Positions 22,401-34,880 of a stretch of DNA of 64,000 nucleotides are shown piece by piece. Source of the stretch: Sinonovacula constricta (Eukaryota > Mollusca > Bivalvia > Cardiida > Solecurtidae); the NCBI GenBank assembly GCA_007844125.1, contig CM017573.1:10886715-10950714 (forward strand), given 5' to 3'. Within the stretch, counting starts at the first letter, position 1. Every line of letters begins with the position of its first letter. The notes beneath the pieces were generated by a model, which worked only from the letters and a program-made list of their open reading frames with translations, had not been told where the DNA came from and made no database searches. The translations under genes were made by a program, and so were the position numbers.

Positions 22401-22700
22401 AAGCAGACTGACATTTGAATTATTTTTATAATATTTGATATTTCTCAAACGATAGTAAGAACTTGTACTTGCTTTCTGCCTTACTGACAGGTGTGCTTCT
22501 GTGGGCTGTCCGATGGCGTTGAATTAAAAGGTGTACGGTCTCTGAAGAAATAGCTACTGTCATAGTAATTGAAAAAAGACAAATAGGCTTTAGAGGTTTC
22601 GGCTTTATATGGAAAGTATCACAAACCTGCCTAACCTCTATGGTTCTAGTCCTAGTCTGGACAAATACTATCATGATCAGCCTTTTTGTTCCCCAATACT
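19481..22700. other. gene-free AT-rich stretch
   Basis: No supported gene. A 23-base phrase beginning ACTCTTCGGGTAACTCCGTC at about 21867 recurs with one change at about 58007 inside the 1.1-kb transposon, so a fragment of that repeat family may lie here. Confidence 0.4.
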
Positions 22701-22707
22701 AGTGATA

Positions 22708-22721
22708 ATAATAATAATAAC

Positions 22722-22799
<78 letters not shown>
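22708..22799. repeat. AAT microsatellite
   Basis: About 30 AAT units with a single AAC interruption near the start. Poly-Asn and poly-Ile frames over it are artefacts. Confidence 0.95.
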
Positions 22800-22801
<2 letters not shown>

Positions 22802-22954
22802 TATAATTCATTTCATATTTAGTGTCAGATATTACTATGACAAAACCAATAACAACAGCACATGCCATCAAAATGCATGCCCACTGTGCAGTGTTTTCAG
22901 TAATGTATAAAACTGGCTTATAACTACTTAGCCTCATCATTGCATGGATTGGAG

Positions 22955-23110
22955 TCTCGGTAAAGATATGAACAATCAGGTGAGAAGATTTCCCATCTAA
23001 TCTGCAGGGCTCGAGTGGTTCTGCCCAGATGTAAATCTAGGGCATTCCCCCACCATGAATAAGCTGGCCTTCCCCTTTATAAACATACTGTGTCGGTGTG
23101 ATGTAGCAAA
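22955..23110 (+). repeat. decayed SINE body
   Basis: Resembles the body of the SINE at 39781-40025: GAGTGGTTCTGCCCAGATGT here versus CGGTGGTTCTACCCAGCTAT there, followed by similar TCTRGGGTCTTCC- and CCACCA-like words. The tRNA-like head is missing or unreadable. Confidence 0.4.
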
Positions 23111-25765
23111 CAATAACAATGAACACAAAATAAACATAAAACATATGCACACGGTTCAATAAAATACAGAATATATGTTAAATAAATATACAGCAAGTAA
23201 ATTATTTAAGATAAAGATATGTCAGAATTACCTTTCATCACAGTCCTGCATTGGTCTGAGTGGTCTAAGTGGACAAGAATATATCTCCTTGCCTGTTTAA
23301 ATTATTCTAGGCTTGGCAACCCTCTAACCATGTATGGAATAATTTCAGTTTTTATGAAATTTAAATAAAATGGAATATTATGTCAAAAAGCATATTAATG
23401 AGATATATATACTACTATGACAACCTTAAATTTATTTTTTTGAAGAGAAACTCAAGGAAAATATTGCTTTGTCTGTACCTAGCACATACACTCCAGCAAG
23501 AAAGCACTCAAAGATAACAGCTTGATTCTAAGATGTGACATTAAACAGTGGTACAAATGCTGGGTAGTTCAATCTCTTGGCAACACTCAAACTGAAAGTT
23601 ATACAATAATCGTCTAAGAATAATATGACTGGGTTTAATTAATATGGCAGGTGTTCATGGCACGAATTTACAGAACAGGCAGCACTATATCTGTTTCAAA
23701 TTATACACAAGAGAAACAACATTGGTGGGTTTGATTCTATAAACAACTAGTCACAAGAACTAAAATAAATTAAAGCCCACCCACTTCTGCCAACTACAAG
23801 CTGCAAACTGATAGAAAGCAAAGCAAAAGAGCATGGTTTTATCCATGAAGAATATCGCCAATATACGTAAAAGAAATATTATATTTTTAAAGTTTCCGAC
23901 ACTATTTGTTGTTTAGAACAATTGAATCCAGAAGTTTAAAATAAACAGGTACTAGTTCTCACAATGTGAAGAGAAAGTAGAACATGGTTTTCGGACAGCT
24001 GAGATAGATGAGCTGATTTTGTATTAGCTTTTGATTGAGCAAGAAAATAAAGGTAAAATGACTGATGACATATTTCGACAAACCCTATTAAAACACAACA
24101 ACAAACAAATAAAGTAATAACATAGAATTACTATGTCTGTGATATGTAAATATAGTGACAAGGCGTATATCGCCGTAAATATACATGAAACTGTGTGCCT
24201 ATGATTGATTACTATCACGAAGTTATGTAACTAGATAAATATCATTATTTTATTTCAGACATTAGGGTTATAATTTCGTGTCTTATGGGTTTCGGCAATC
24301 CAACGTCCGTGTGTATAATGTTCTTGTTTCATTGCCTTTAAATTTCAGTTTATTTTATTGTGAAGTAAACGATACTGCTTCTGGAACTTAATGTGACTTT
24401 AAATTATCATTTCCACAGTCGTTTATATAAAACAAGGATCAACAGCTTTAGATCACTAATGTTACAACTATTTAGCCGTCATAATCCATGAGCCGCAATA
24501 TTGGTAGTCTTTAGAAAAGGCCGTTGAAGTGTTTTATTCTTCTTCATATCAGTTGCCCTACAACATGAAATACAATACGATTATGTAGAGAAATATGACA
24601 ATAAATACTGTTTACTTCCCTTATTCTATACATACTTCACATAATTTATGTGCGTGTTTACAAAAGTGTGCTTAACGGCAATGTTGAAGAAGTGTACTTT
24701 AAGGGTGATTGTATCGGCACTTTATTTCCATTTCAACATCTGGCAGACATGTTCGCGGAGACCTGTCGGCAATGATGATATAATGGCATCAACTTGCATA
24801 CAACTGCAACAGTTGTGGGAGGGATGATAAGGGAAGTGTCTCACTAACAATGGTCAAATTGAGTAGACTACCAACAAACAAAATTAAATTCAGGGAAAAA
24901 AATCGATATCTTTCTTTTATTTCTGATGCAAACAGAACTTCGTGGGGATTGATACTATCGGATATGACCCGTGGTACTAAAAAAAATCGAGTGACTGCGG
25001 CGCTCGAAATCAGCCATATTTGATCATTCTTAAATACATTGCGAATGCATCATATCAGTCTCAAAATTGCGTGCTCAACACCGATACTTGAGAATGTCAT
25101 TGGGTCTGAGAACATTTGTGAAACGAAACTCAAATTTATTACTCAAGTGTAACAAGGATTTGAGCACGTTTCTCAGATTTGAGCATGAGAACGTTCTTAA
25201 GTTTTGTCGTATTTTTCAATGTGTTTACACAGTAAATGTCATCTGTTGAACACTTAGGTAAATAATAAAAATTTTGGACTAGTGATTTTTAAAAAAAAAT
25301 GCTTCACTGACTTATTCTGTACACTATCTTGACCAAACCCTTCACAATTACATATATTACCCAAGTTATTTACCGTTTGTCCCAAGCCTGATTGCATCCC
25401 ACATTCTCTAAAAACAATTTCAAAATCAATTATTTTACGAGTCATGCTTATGGCTAAGACATTTGCCACGATCCAATCAGAAAGCGTGATACAGTTTATT
25501 GTTGTAATGCTAGAGTATCACTCCAATGACATTAAGTTGTGTCATCTTTTCTAGCTCTAATGCATAACCACACTTAAAATCTATGGAATTATAACGTTTA
25601 GCAAAAACCGCAGCTAAATATCAATGCACGAGAACCGAGTTGTCGCACAGACTTGGATAAGGTTGGTATACATTTACAAAAGTAATTACCACAAGTAAAC
25701 ATACCAACGTAACTGGTAACCCATTGTAAAATCCATTCTAGAAAGGAATGCTCTGCACAAACGTG
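23111..25765. other. gene-free AT-rich stretch
   Basis: No supported gene. Bases 23640-23700 (GGCAGGTGTTCATGGCACGA, then GCACTATATCTGTTT) match 44358-44412, so a SINE-like 3' fragment is probably present. Confidence 0.4.
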
Positions 25766-25899
<134 letters not shown>

Positions 25900-26599
25900 T
25901 TATTAACACTAACAATGCGTTTACTTTCGAAATAAAAATCCCACATTCATATAAATACTAATTTACACGGATTGAAAAAGAAATAAGACATTACAATGCT
26001 TCAGAACAGAAAATAAAAACAATTTAAATCCAATTAAACATCTTCACACACTTTTTACACACACATAACATCATAAAAACACAAGAAACAGTTTGACATA
26101 TACATATATAAGCAATTCAAATCCAATTAAACATCTTCACATAAGGGTGGACGCAGAAAAAAAATGCGATCTCTGTTTAAAAAAGGGGGATTGATTGTAA
26201 ATATTTTGGCCGTTCAAAGATGACTCGAATGTAAAAATGCAATCTATAAGAGACACCGCACTCCATTTAGATGTTAATTGAAAGTCATAAAATCAGTGCT
26301 GTCGCGCCGTCTGCTTTTCCTTACAATTTTGATGATTTACGATTTTATGTCTCAAAATTTCACAATTTATCCAGACCCGGACCTATTCACGAAAGGGTGA
26401 AAAACAACAACGCTGGAGTAGTGACCTTTTGCGAAGCCCATGAAAGGTCAAGTAATTTAGTGATGCAGAGATATAAGATATAATCCTTTTGTAAATTCCA
26501 CTCTGAATATACTCATGAAGCAATGCGTTAACACAAGTAACCATTTCAGTACAGCTTCAAAGTGTATTCAAGTGTGATCTTGTATTAAATCTTACGTAA
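25900..26599. other. gene-free stretch with a short direct repeat
   Basis: A phrase ATCCAATTAAACATCTTCAC occurs twice, near 26027 and 26122. Otherwise nothing supported. Confidence 0.4.
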
Positions 26600-27345
26600 A
26601 TTTAAACTATGTAACTATTGTGTGGTCGCATAATTCGAACCATCATGGAGTAAAGTGAACACATGTAAGTAGTCAGATCTTGTCTCCTAAATGATTTCTA
26701 CTTAAAGAGTACTTATAACTATATAGAATACGTAATTGTTAACTGTTTGAAACCGGTATAAGATGTTATATACTGCTGATGCAGTTAATTTAATACACGT
26801 GGCAAAAGTAGCATCTATGGAATTAGTTGGCAATGTGCTGTAAATGTAGTCATCATGCCATTTCTAAATCCTCGGCAGAGCGGTATCCGGACAAGACTAT
26901 TCGTAGAAAATGTTGAGATGTTGAGAGTGGTTTTATCCTCTCCTGCAAGCAGAGCTATACGAGTGTTTGAATAATAGTTATTTGAACTTGGCTAAAATGA
27001 ATTTATTAAAAGATTAGTTGCGTTATTTAATGAATGGTTTACTACATTTAGACAATACGCAATACAAATGGGGCAGCATATATTATGTCCATGTGAATGC
27101 CAATTGTTCGATCAAATATTCAGCTCAATTTAAGTCAAAGTATTCATCCGATTTCCGGATTGACGATAGTTGACTTATTGCCTTTTTACATTAGACACTA
27201 CTTGAGCCTATACAGCATGTCTTTTTTACTCAGAGTATAGTATCTGAAATTCTATATCTAATAAATGGTACACCAAAGTGGGTACTGTTTGATTGATCTC
27301 ATTTAGTTTGATAAACAGATGTGAATTTTGAATTCCGTTATACAC
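26600..27345. repeat. diverged duplicated block, copy 2
   Basis: Same-strand partner of 15395-16560. Its left part continues without the Polinton: around 26580-26620 the sequence can be aligned to the left Polinton flank joined to the right flank. Confidence 0.55.
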
Positions 27346-28541
27346 TTACTAAAAGACCCGCGGCGATTCTTCAAATTCTATTTATCTCGATGCGAAATGT
27401 TGTTTCGGTGTATCGGAAGCCGTCGCTTTGTTATTTTTACAAACAGTTTATCTTATGCTGGAGTTTACACTTTGTATTCAAGACCTACCTAAAAACTGCA
27501 TTATGTATCCGGAGCATAAACACGTTGTTTCCAAATATTACATATGTTACATTTATCACAGTATCTTCAAAATTATCTAGAACAAGTTTCATACATTGTT
27601 ATTGTTTAACACTTTTTGAGATTCGCAGAAAACATTTTCTCAACCTCTCATTTTCTGTTGTTGTTTTTTTTTTGTTCTTTTCCATAGTGCTCATTTATTG
27701 TAGAGAAATGTTTTGTCAATAACATGCTCTGCCTATACAAAAATAGGCCAGAAAGTGGTTTTTCGCTAATTGGTGAGTCGAGTGACACTGAGAATATTAT
27801 TTATTAACCATACGTTAAGGTACTCTTTATTTACCTGGCACATATTATCCTAAGATATGGACCTTTGTATGGCATTTGTTCACGTTTGTCAAGGCTCATG
27901 TTTTTTTCTAGGAACATTCAAGGTGTGATTTGGATCTACGCATGGTCCAGAATAAACAGAACTGACCGTCGACAGGCCCAACCAGTGTGATGTTAAACGC
28001 GCCAAATCAACAGGAAGATATTCGGTGAGATATAAAGTTTAAACCGATTTTACTTTGAAGTATGGCATGATTATTGCTGTTGTAGAATATACAGATATAA
28101 GACCTAAGGGTTCCACTGTTAGTTATCTAATCCCAAAACTACTACCAGTTAATAACAAGCCGTCAAAACAGGACATTTCACAATATTTGTTGAAATAGGA
28201 TTGATTTGTGCCTTAGGTTCCATAAAACTGCAATAGTTGAGATACCAAATGGAAGACGTCTTTACGTAACCTGTTCCCGTTTCAAAGAATATCAAGCTAC
28301 ACTCAAAATCAAGCACAGTTGTGTTTTCGAACGTATCTTTATTTTGTCACAGAAATAATAAAAGGCAGCAGTATGTGTAGAAATTTAATCATAAACGATA
28401 TTCTTATTTATTGCAATAAATTTATTATATCACTAATCACTTTATATACTTTTTATGTTTTCCGTAACTTATTGTATATGTTGCAATTTAAGTTTAGTTT
28501 AGATCTAAGAATAATCGGAATCATTTATTTTTCAATTACAG
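27346..28541. other. gene-free stretch before the host gene
   Basis: Holds a 133-codon AT-rich frame at 27321-27722 that I reject as chance. An upstream 5' untranslated exon of the 28.6-kb gene could lie here but I cannot place it. Confidence 0.35.
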
Positions 28542-28695
28542 TGCTTTGAATAGTAACCCATATTGGCTGTTAACAGCTCGTAAAAACACAGCACAATGTC
28601 ACAAGACAATGAACTGTCAAACATCATTAGAGATCTTAGGCACATGGAAGATTATTCAAGGAAACCTTCAAACGAGGAATGGTCAGATGTGCACA
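28542..28695 (+). CDS. host gene, coding exon A (start codon)
   Basis: Preceded by a good acceptor (TTTTTCAATTACAG) and closed by a consensus donor GTAAGT at 28696. Coding begins at ATG 28596 (MSQDNELSNIIRDL, then MEDYSRKPSNEEWSDVH); an in-frame TAA just upstream supports that start. The exon ends after one base of codon 34 (phase 1). It joins exon B in frame. The preceding acceptor implies an untranslated upstream exon. The predicted N-terminus is hydrophilic with no signal peptide, so the protein is probably cytoplasmic or nuclear. I do not recognise the family. The match of splice signals and phase over four exons is the main evidence. Confidence 0.62.
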
Positions 28696-29429
28696 GTAAG
28701 TTACAATGTAAAGAAAGTATGTATGAAATTACCGCAGCCATTATATTTTCAGACATAAATAAAAGATTTTAGTAGAAAAACGAGGTCATCTGTGAAACAC
28801 ACGAACAAAAGGCTTGCGATATTTATCATTATCAGATACGACAGAAAATAAGCAATATACATATATTTTGAAATATAAATATTTTTGTAAGGTACCTTCA
28901 TACAAAGTTTGCTCACTCCTACTCTTATTAAATTGAACTAGCCAATAATGTCGCGGGGAACATGGGATAGCCCTGTATTCTAAACTGATTAAATATATAT
29001 AAGACAAAATATACTGTGACAGTTCTATTATAAAATGCATAACTCTGGATTAACACTTTTTGATCTTAATATCTAAAGCCCATTCATACAATACTTGCTG
29101 GTAAATGGTATTGTCTTCTATATTTGAAAACTGAAACAAACTGGCATTTAAATGTTTCTGATGTTTTACAAATGAGGGCCGTGAAATTAAAACAACAATA
29201 ACTTAAAATGCTTAAAGTTTCATTTTCTAATAAGATATACACAATATTACAAGTTTAATATGATTTTGGGATGTCAAATCCATGTTTGCATATCTTAAAG
29301 GGATTACGTTAAATGAGAAAATGTAAATGAATGCTAACGGTGAATGGGGTTTTGAGAATTGTTTTATATAAATATTATGTTACAAATGAGTTTTGCCCAA
29401 ATCGGACTTGAACACATATTGTATTGTAG

Positions 29430-29549
29430 GAAGAATTATCCAGCTACCACGTACTGATCGGAGACAACTGTATATGAGTGAAGAATACGTACCGCTGGAG
29501 AAAGTTTTAGATTGGCAACAAGCATGTCCCCCAGACAAACGGACAATAG
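29430..29549 (+). CDS. host gene, coding exon B
   Basis: Acceptor TATTGTAG at 29422-29429, donor GTATGT at 29550. The exon is 120 bases, phase 1 to phase 1, and translates IIQLPRTDRRQLYMSEEYVP then LEKVLDWQQACPPDKRTI. It joins exon A and exon C without frame change. Composition (Arg, Glu, Leu, Asp, Trp) is clearly protein-like compared with the AT-driven frames around it. No family recognised. Confidence 0.65.
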
Positions 29550-31337
29550 GTATGTTTCTCAAGCCTCTATGTGTGTACCTATTATTGATGATTGTGACGC
29601 GAACAGTTGCATAAAAGAAAACAGCGTTTCTACAAGCTTTTGATATTAATATGTTACAGTCACTTAGGCCGCTATGTCCGGGATCAAAGTTAATAATGCT
29701 GTTGGTTTGACATTTAAGTTTGTAAGTATGAAATCTAAGGAAGTAAGTAAACAATATATACAAAAAAAATGTATGCACCGGAAATGATCGTATTAGGACT
29801 TAATCTTTGTACAGAATCAAACAAAATATATAATACATGTAATGCAGCTTAAATAAGTAATACATTTTTTATATTTTATCCGTAGAGATATATATCTGAC
29901 CATTTATCTAATTTAGTTTTGGTCAGAGAAGGCTTACTTACATCACCCCAGTTGTATGCCACTTCAAAATTAGTTCAGCGTTGCCATGTTATTCGTCTGT
30001 CTAAAAAGTAGCTATGCATTGTATTGCGCAATTCACAAATCACATAATGTGTGTTACCATAATACGGCAGATACTGTTGATAGAATGATTTTTCAATACC
30101 CGATGATTTCTTATTTATCTTGTTTACTGTGACAGCATAGAAAACTATATCAAATGATTTATATCAACATCGCCACTTGTTTTTAAAGAAAGAAGAACCA
30201 TAAATCTAAACTACATGCTGCAACTATTTTTGATGTTCGTGTTCCATCTGTGTGTCACTCTACCTACTCGTTTCCATAAATCACGTTTTCTCTGCATTTT
30301 AAGTTCAGATAAAGAAATGCTGTTGCTTTGAAAATGGAAATTGAATATATTTTGATTGTAGTAACCCAGCCTCACTTGACATTAACGTATTCAACCATAT
30401 TCCACACGTTTAAATCCCTACACAAACCACCATTGCATTTACGTGACGACAATGGTTAATTTTGTTTTAATGATCACAATTAAGGATGACAATTTCTAGG
30501 TCGAGATTGTGTAATATTGGTGTACTGATAACGTCATTTTGCTGGCGTAATTTACTTATGGAATAAAACAACAACGCCTGCATAACCGTGACTCATCTTA
30601 GCTGTTTCAAGCTTTTTTGAACAGTGGTTTTATTGTTTGCAAGACATGATATAAATTCAAATAGATGACCTAACTTTCCTACTCTATTGTATTAAAAATC
30701 ATTGTTGAAAATGTGTTGCTTTCAAGGAAAACGCGTCTTCAGAATATAGGCAGTCATTGTAAATAATTCAATTTCTAGTTTAAACTCTTAATCTCTTTGA
30801 AGCTATTGCCCTTTATGCTATTTTGGCAGTGTATGAAGTGCAAAAATAAATATTATAAACAAATGGATGGTTTTTGCACTGGTCACTTTGGGCAATGATT
30901 GGTATTTGTAAAATATGGAAAGCAAAAGTAACATATGGAAATGGTGACTAATTATAACTGTTTGTAATGATGAGTAATGCTAACATCTTGAAGCGATAGG
31001 TCAGTGTAGCGTCTGATGTCGGTGTGTTTGTTTTAATAACGCTAGAAATAGGAACTTTTTGTATTGGTGGGTAATTTTAACGTATAGTTACTATGGTTAC
31101 GTTTACTCTTCTGGTGATGGTTGATAAATGTAATTAACATACGATGTGTGATTGATAAGTTAACTTGTAATACATGCGTGCAGCAGTGAAACAATGTTTC
31201 AGCCCTACAATTTTCTGATTATTTAAGGCTGTTTTCTCAAAGACTGGTGTCATTTGGTCAGTTTATGTCGAATAGCTATCCTCTGAAGTAAACAATACAA
31301 GTGCCTTTTGCAAAATAGACAACATCGCTAAACAGCA

Positions 31338-32193
31338 GTGATCCAATATTTGCACAAGAAAGGTCTAGAAACTAAGGATATCAATACTGATGTGATAGCA
31401 ACATTTGGCAATGATGCCCCTTCATATGCTACAGTCGAAAAGTGAGTAGCAGAATTTAAGACTGACAGGCGGAGCCTTTTAAATGGCGTCTATCATTTAA
31501 TGTTTGTCAGTGTTGCAAATCTAGAAACGGTCAATTACCTCCGTGACATGTGTAAGCCTGACAGGAGAGTTACAGAGGGATATATAGCCAATAAAGTTGA
31601 CATTTAACAGAAAAGAGTTCGTGCCATTCTTACGGAAGATTTTGTAATGACCAAGCTCTCGGCCCTTTCAGTAACAAGACTTCTGACAGATGACAAGCGG
31701 GAAGCACCCTACATGAGCCCCGCTAAAGATGGTAAGGGCTGTTTCATGAGCTGGGCAGGTTATAGCCTCGGTATTCTGGAATACAATACAGACAGTGTTC
31801 TAATTGTATATTATCTGTAAACGGGATAAACAATCAATGGCACATAGTATGTGTCACTTCTAAGGCAGTTAACACAAATATTACACTCTAGCGCCGCTGA
31901 AGTAACGGTGAGTTGTCCAACCTGGAGAATGTCCTGTTCAGAAGTATGTCTTTGTCACGGGTGTCATTAACGATTGTGGCTTTGAATTGACTGAACATCC
32001 GCCTCATTTGCCTGAACCCGCTTAATCTGACTTTCATCTATTTAACAAAATTGAAATAAAGGTCATGTTTAGCACCCACTTTCGGTCAGATGATGATGGC
32101 ATACATGCGGTGGATGACTTTCTGAACGGCCAAGAAAAGGACGTCTTAGAAGCTTTGCTGATCCCCTTTAAAATCTCTGGCAAACGTGTATAA
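31338..32193 (+). pseudogene. second mariner transposase relic
   Basis: N-terminal part: IQYLHKKGLETKDINTDVIA, FGNDAPSYATVEK, then VAEFKTDRRSL, RRVTEGYIANKVDI, VRAILTEDFVMTKLSALSV and TRLLTDDKRE (to about 31710). The C-terminal part resumes near 31975 with CGFELTEHPPHLPEPA, SDFHLFNKIEIK, RSDDDGIHAVDDFLNGQEKD, ending at TAA 32191-32193. The central catalytic region with the first two Asp is missing or unreadable, while the third Asp (SDFHLF) is kept. It differs from the relic at 138-1205, so two mariner lineages have been active. It lies in an intron of the host gene. Confidence 0.8.
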
Positions 32194-32289
32194 ATACTGA
32201 AGAGGATTTTGTTGATAAATAATGCAATTTTTCCTTAAAATGGCAAATCCTTACAAAAAAGTCTCACAACTTATCAATCAACTCTCGTA

Positions 32290-32960
32290 CCTGGTAACTA
32301 TGAGTACGGGCAAGAGTGGACACTGTTTGGTAATAGGAACTTCTGATAATAATGAATATGTGTAAGTTAAGGCAATGCTTCGTAATGGTAACTTCAGGTA
32401 ATTATTGCTATGATTAAATCTTGGCAAAGCTTGGTAGTATAAATATAATATTAAAATCCATTTACATACTTGGAGCGATTTGTTATCTAAAAAAGAAAAT
32501 GGAAGTGTTTTGTTGATGGTAGTTAACCTCCGTATCACAAGAAATGCAGATAAGTCAGCATACACTCCAAAGAGCACAAGCATAAAAACCGAGTAAAACA
32601 AATGAAAGGACCTACTTGCATCTAGGGATTATTCAGGGGCGACTTTTCATTAATTCTCTCATTATGATTGTGTAAGCTTTGACAGTGTTTGTTAAATCTA
32701 ACGTCCGTCAATTATGGCTATGTAAACGAATGGGTAATACTTGGTAAAACTAACTTCCGGTAATAATGTCTATGTGTATATTTCGGCACTGCTTGGTTAT
32801 ACTAACTTCCAGCTTTAATGTCTATATATATATTTCGGCAATGCTAGGTAATACAAACTTTCGGTAATGATGTCAATGTGTATATTTCGGCACTGCTTAG
32901 TTATACTAACTTCCCGTAATGATAAGTATGGGCACGTTTTGGTAATGATTGGCAATAGTA
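32290..32960. repeat. degenerate tandem repeat, period about 52 bp
   Basis: ACTAACTTCC-like starts at about 32749, 32801, 32853 and 32905, each followed by GGTAATAATGTCTATGTGTA- and TATTTCGGCACTGCTTGG-like words. More diverged units seem to extend left to 32290 and right to about 33180. It is intronic. Confidence 0.7.
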
Positions 32961-33547
32961 ACACGTCGCAATGATTGGTAAACTGGCAGTTTCAGTCTTA
33001 TGGGCAAAACATTACCACTGTTAATAGGGCTTAGTACGTGTTTGTACTTTTGATAATAACGAGTAAGAGTAATGTGTGTTTACGGCTGGTAATGGTTAGT
33101 TTATATACTAATGGGTATTTGTATTTTCTACTAATACATGGGTAGTGGTACAAGTTAACTTGGTTGTAATAGGAAAAACTTCTGATATTTAATGGTTACT
33201 TCTAATAATGTTTATTAACTGCAAATATTGCTTATGGTTTATAACGGTTGCTATGGGCAATCATTGGTTATTTTAGGTCTTATTAAAGTACAGGACATGA
33301 TTAAGCTTTTCTAGCGATTTGTTATTCAACTTTTGATTATGATGAGTTATGGTAACTGTTGGTATTGTTGGTAGATGTGGATTTTGGTTATGCTGTGAAT
33401 TGCAAAGTATGGATATGAAGTAATACGTACTTGTTAATTTTTGATGATTTGTAATAGAAATTTCTAATAATTTTGGTTACTGATAACATCTGTTAATAAT
33501 GGTTCGTGGTAATTATTGTAAGGAAAGATAACGGTCCTATGTTTCAG

Positions 33548-33673
33548 ATGCTGGTACCAACTCTGAAGAGGATATACGTATTGCATTTGAGATAAACAAG
33601 AGAGTGGCCCTATGCAAAAGGCAACCACATACCATAGAATGTGATGCTCTACTAGCTGACAGTTGGGAATGGG
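33548..33673 (+). CDS. host gene, coding exon C
   Basis: Acceptor CCTATGTTTCAG, donor GTAAGT at 33674. The exon is 126 bases, phase 1 to phase 1: AGTNSEEDIRIAFEINKRVA then CKRQPHTIECDALLADSWEW. The 4-kb intron before it contains a mariner relic and a 52-bp-period tandem repeat. No family recognised. Confidence 0.65.
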
Positions 33674-34826
33674 GTAAGTACATGCATTCTATTGTTGGGA
33701 CGTGTAAGTTATATATGATGTGATATGATCATACATTTGATTAGTATTAACTGATTTTAGTTCATTGAGTCAAACCATCAATTCAGTTGTTTAAGTGTTA
33801 TGAACTTATATACTTAAGGTTATTTGTTATGCTTTCATATAACAGTAGATACTTCATTTACGGTCTCCATTGGGATCAATACTCAAGTGAAACAGTTTGC
33901 TTTATATTTGGTAAACAAATCTAGAAAGAATAATGTTATTCAATGTTTTCAGCCAAGTTGAAACATTCTATTAGGAAAATTTATGAAGGGTGTGGTATTA
34001 GTGTTCTCCTCGCGTATTGGTATGTACAATCCTACAAGAAAAAAGAGGGGTTGCAATGCACATGCAGTTTGTATTAAATGTGTCAAAAATTCAATTCAAA
34101 TTCCAATACATTATTTCTCTTCGCACTTATCAATGTATACACGTGCAAGACGAACTCTTTGTGTTATTCGTAATGCTACATGCAGTTGGAATACCCATGA
34201 TTTGTTGTGGGGTTTTAGGTGTTTGAGCTCATATGTATATGCACTTATTACCACTTGTGTAGTATGTTTTGGTTTTTTTGACTGACGATACATTACAAGA
34301 ATGACCCAGTTATTAATGTTCTATTGTCCATCTTGGCATTTCGGCCATTATTCTATGTGTCTTTTTAAGTATCGTGGAAACGTAGTTACTTTATTTAATA
34401 GTTGAGGGTCAATACCTACTTTGAATATTGATAATCCCTCCAGTAAACAAATGTGGAAAAAGCAAAACTTATATCCAAAATGTTAAGTCACCGTTAAAAC
34501 CATAAGAATATCTCCCGCTGACATATCATTGTGTATAGGTATTCATCCCAGTTACTGGTATGTACTCTTACACCATCAGAAGTGTATAATACGAAATAGC
34601 AACAAACACTATAAATAAGTTTGAGCGTCACGTAAGTAATGTCTAAAGCACAACCACACTGTGCTGCATAAAATGGGAGTACAAATCATTTGGTGGTGTA
34701 GTATGTTCAACTATCAAGCAGATATCATACTTCCCATTAGCGCTTGTTCATACTGACGAAACAAAGTGAGTAAAATAAAAGAAACCACATTAGTAATTCT
34801 ATTCTATGGATTCCTTTTTTTTCCAG

Positions 34827-34880
34827 TTTTTGGTAGTCGATCTGTTACAAGGAGTGGTGAAATGTTCTACATCAAAAGAG
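34827..34880 (+). CDS. host gene, coding exon D
   Basis: Strong acceptor (a run of T then CCAG at 34823-34826) and donor GTAAGA at 34881. The exon is 54 bases, phase 1 to phase 1: FGSRSVTRSGEMFYIKR. It follows exon C in frame. What follows it is ambiguous: exon 38453-38547 or exon 41601-41759 both fit its phase. Confidence 0.58.

Noticed and set aside
27321..27722. 133-codon hydrophobic frame that could be read as a membrane protein
   Set aside because: AT-rich composition bias, no motif, no splice context, and it overlaps the end of a duplicated non-coding block.
33983..34285. 100-codon frame between exons C and D of the host gene
   Set aside because: Two frames are open over the same bases with no protein-like composition; it lies inside a well-supported intron.
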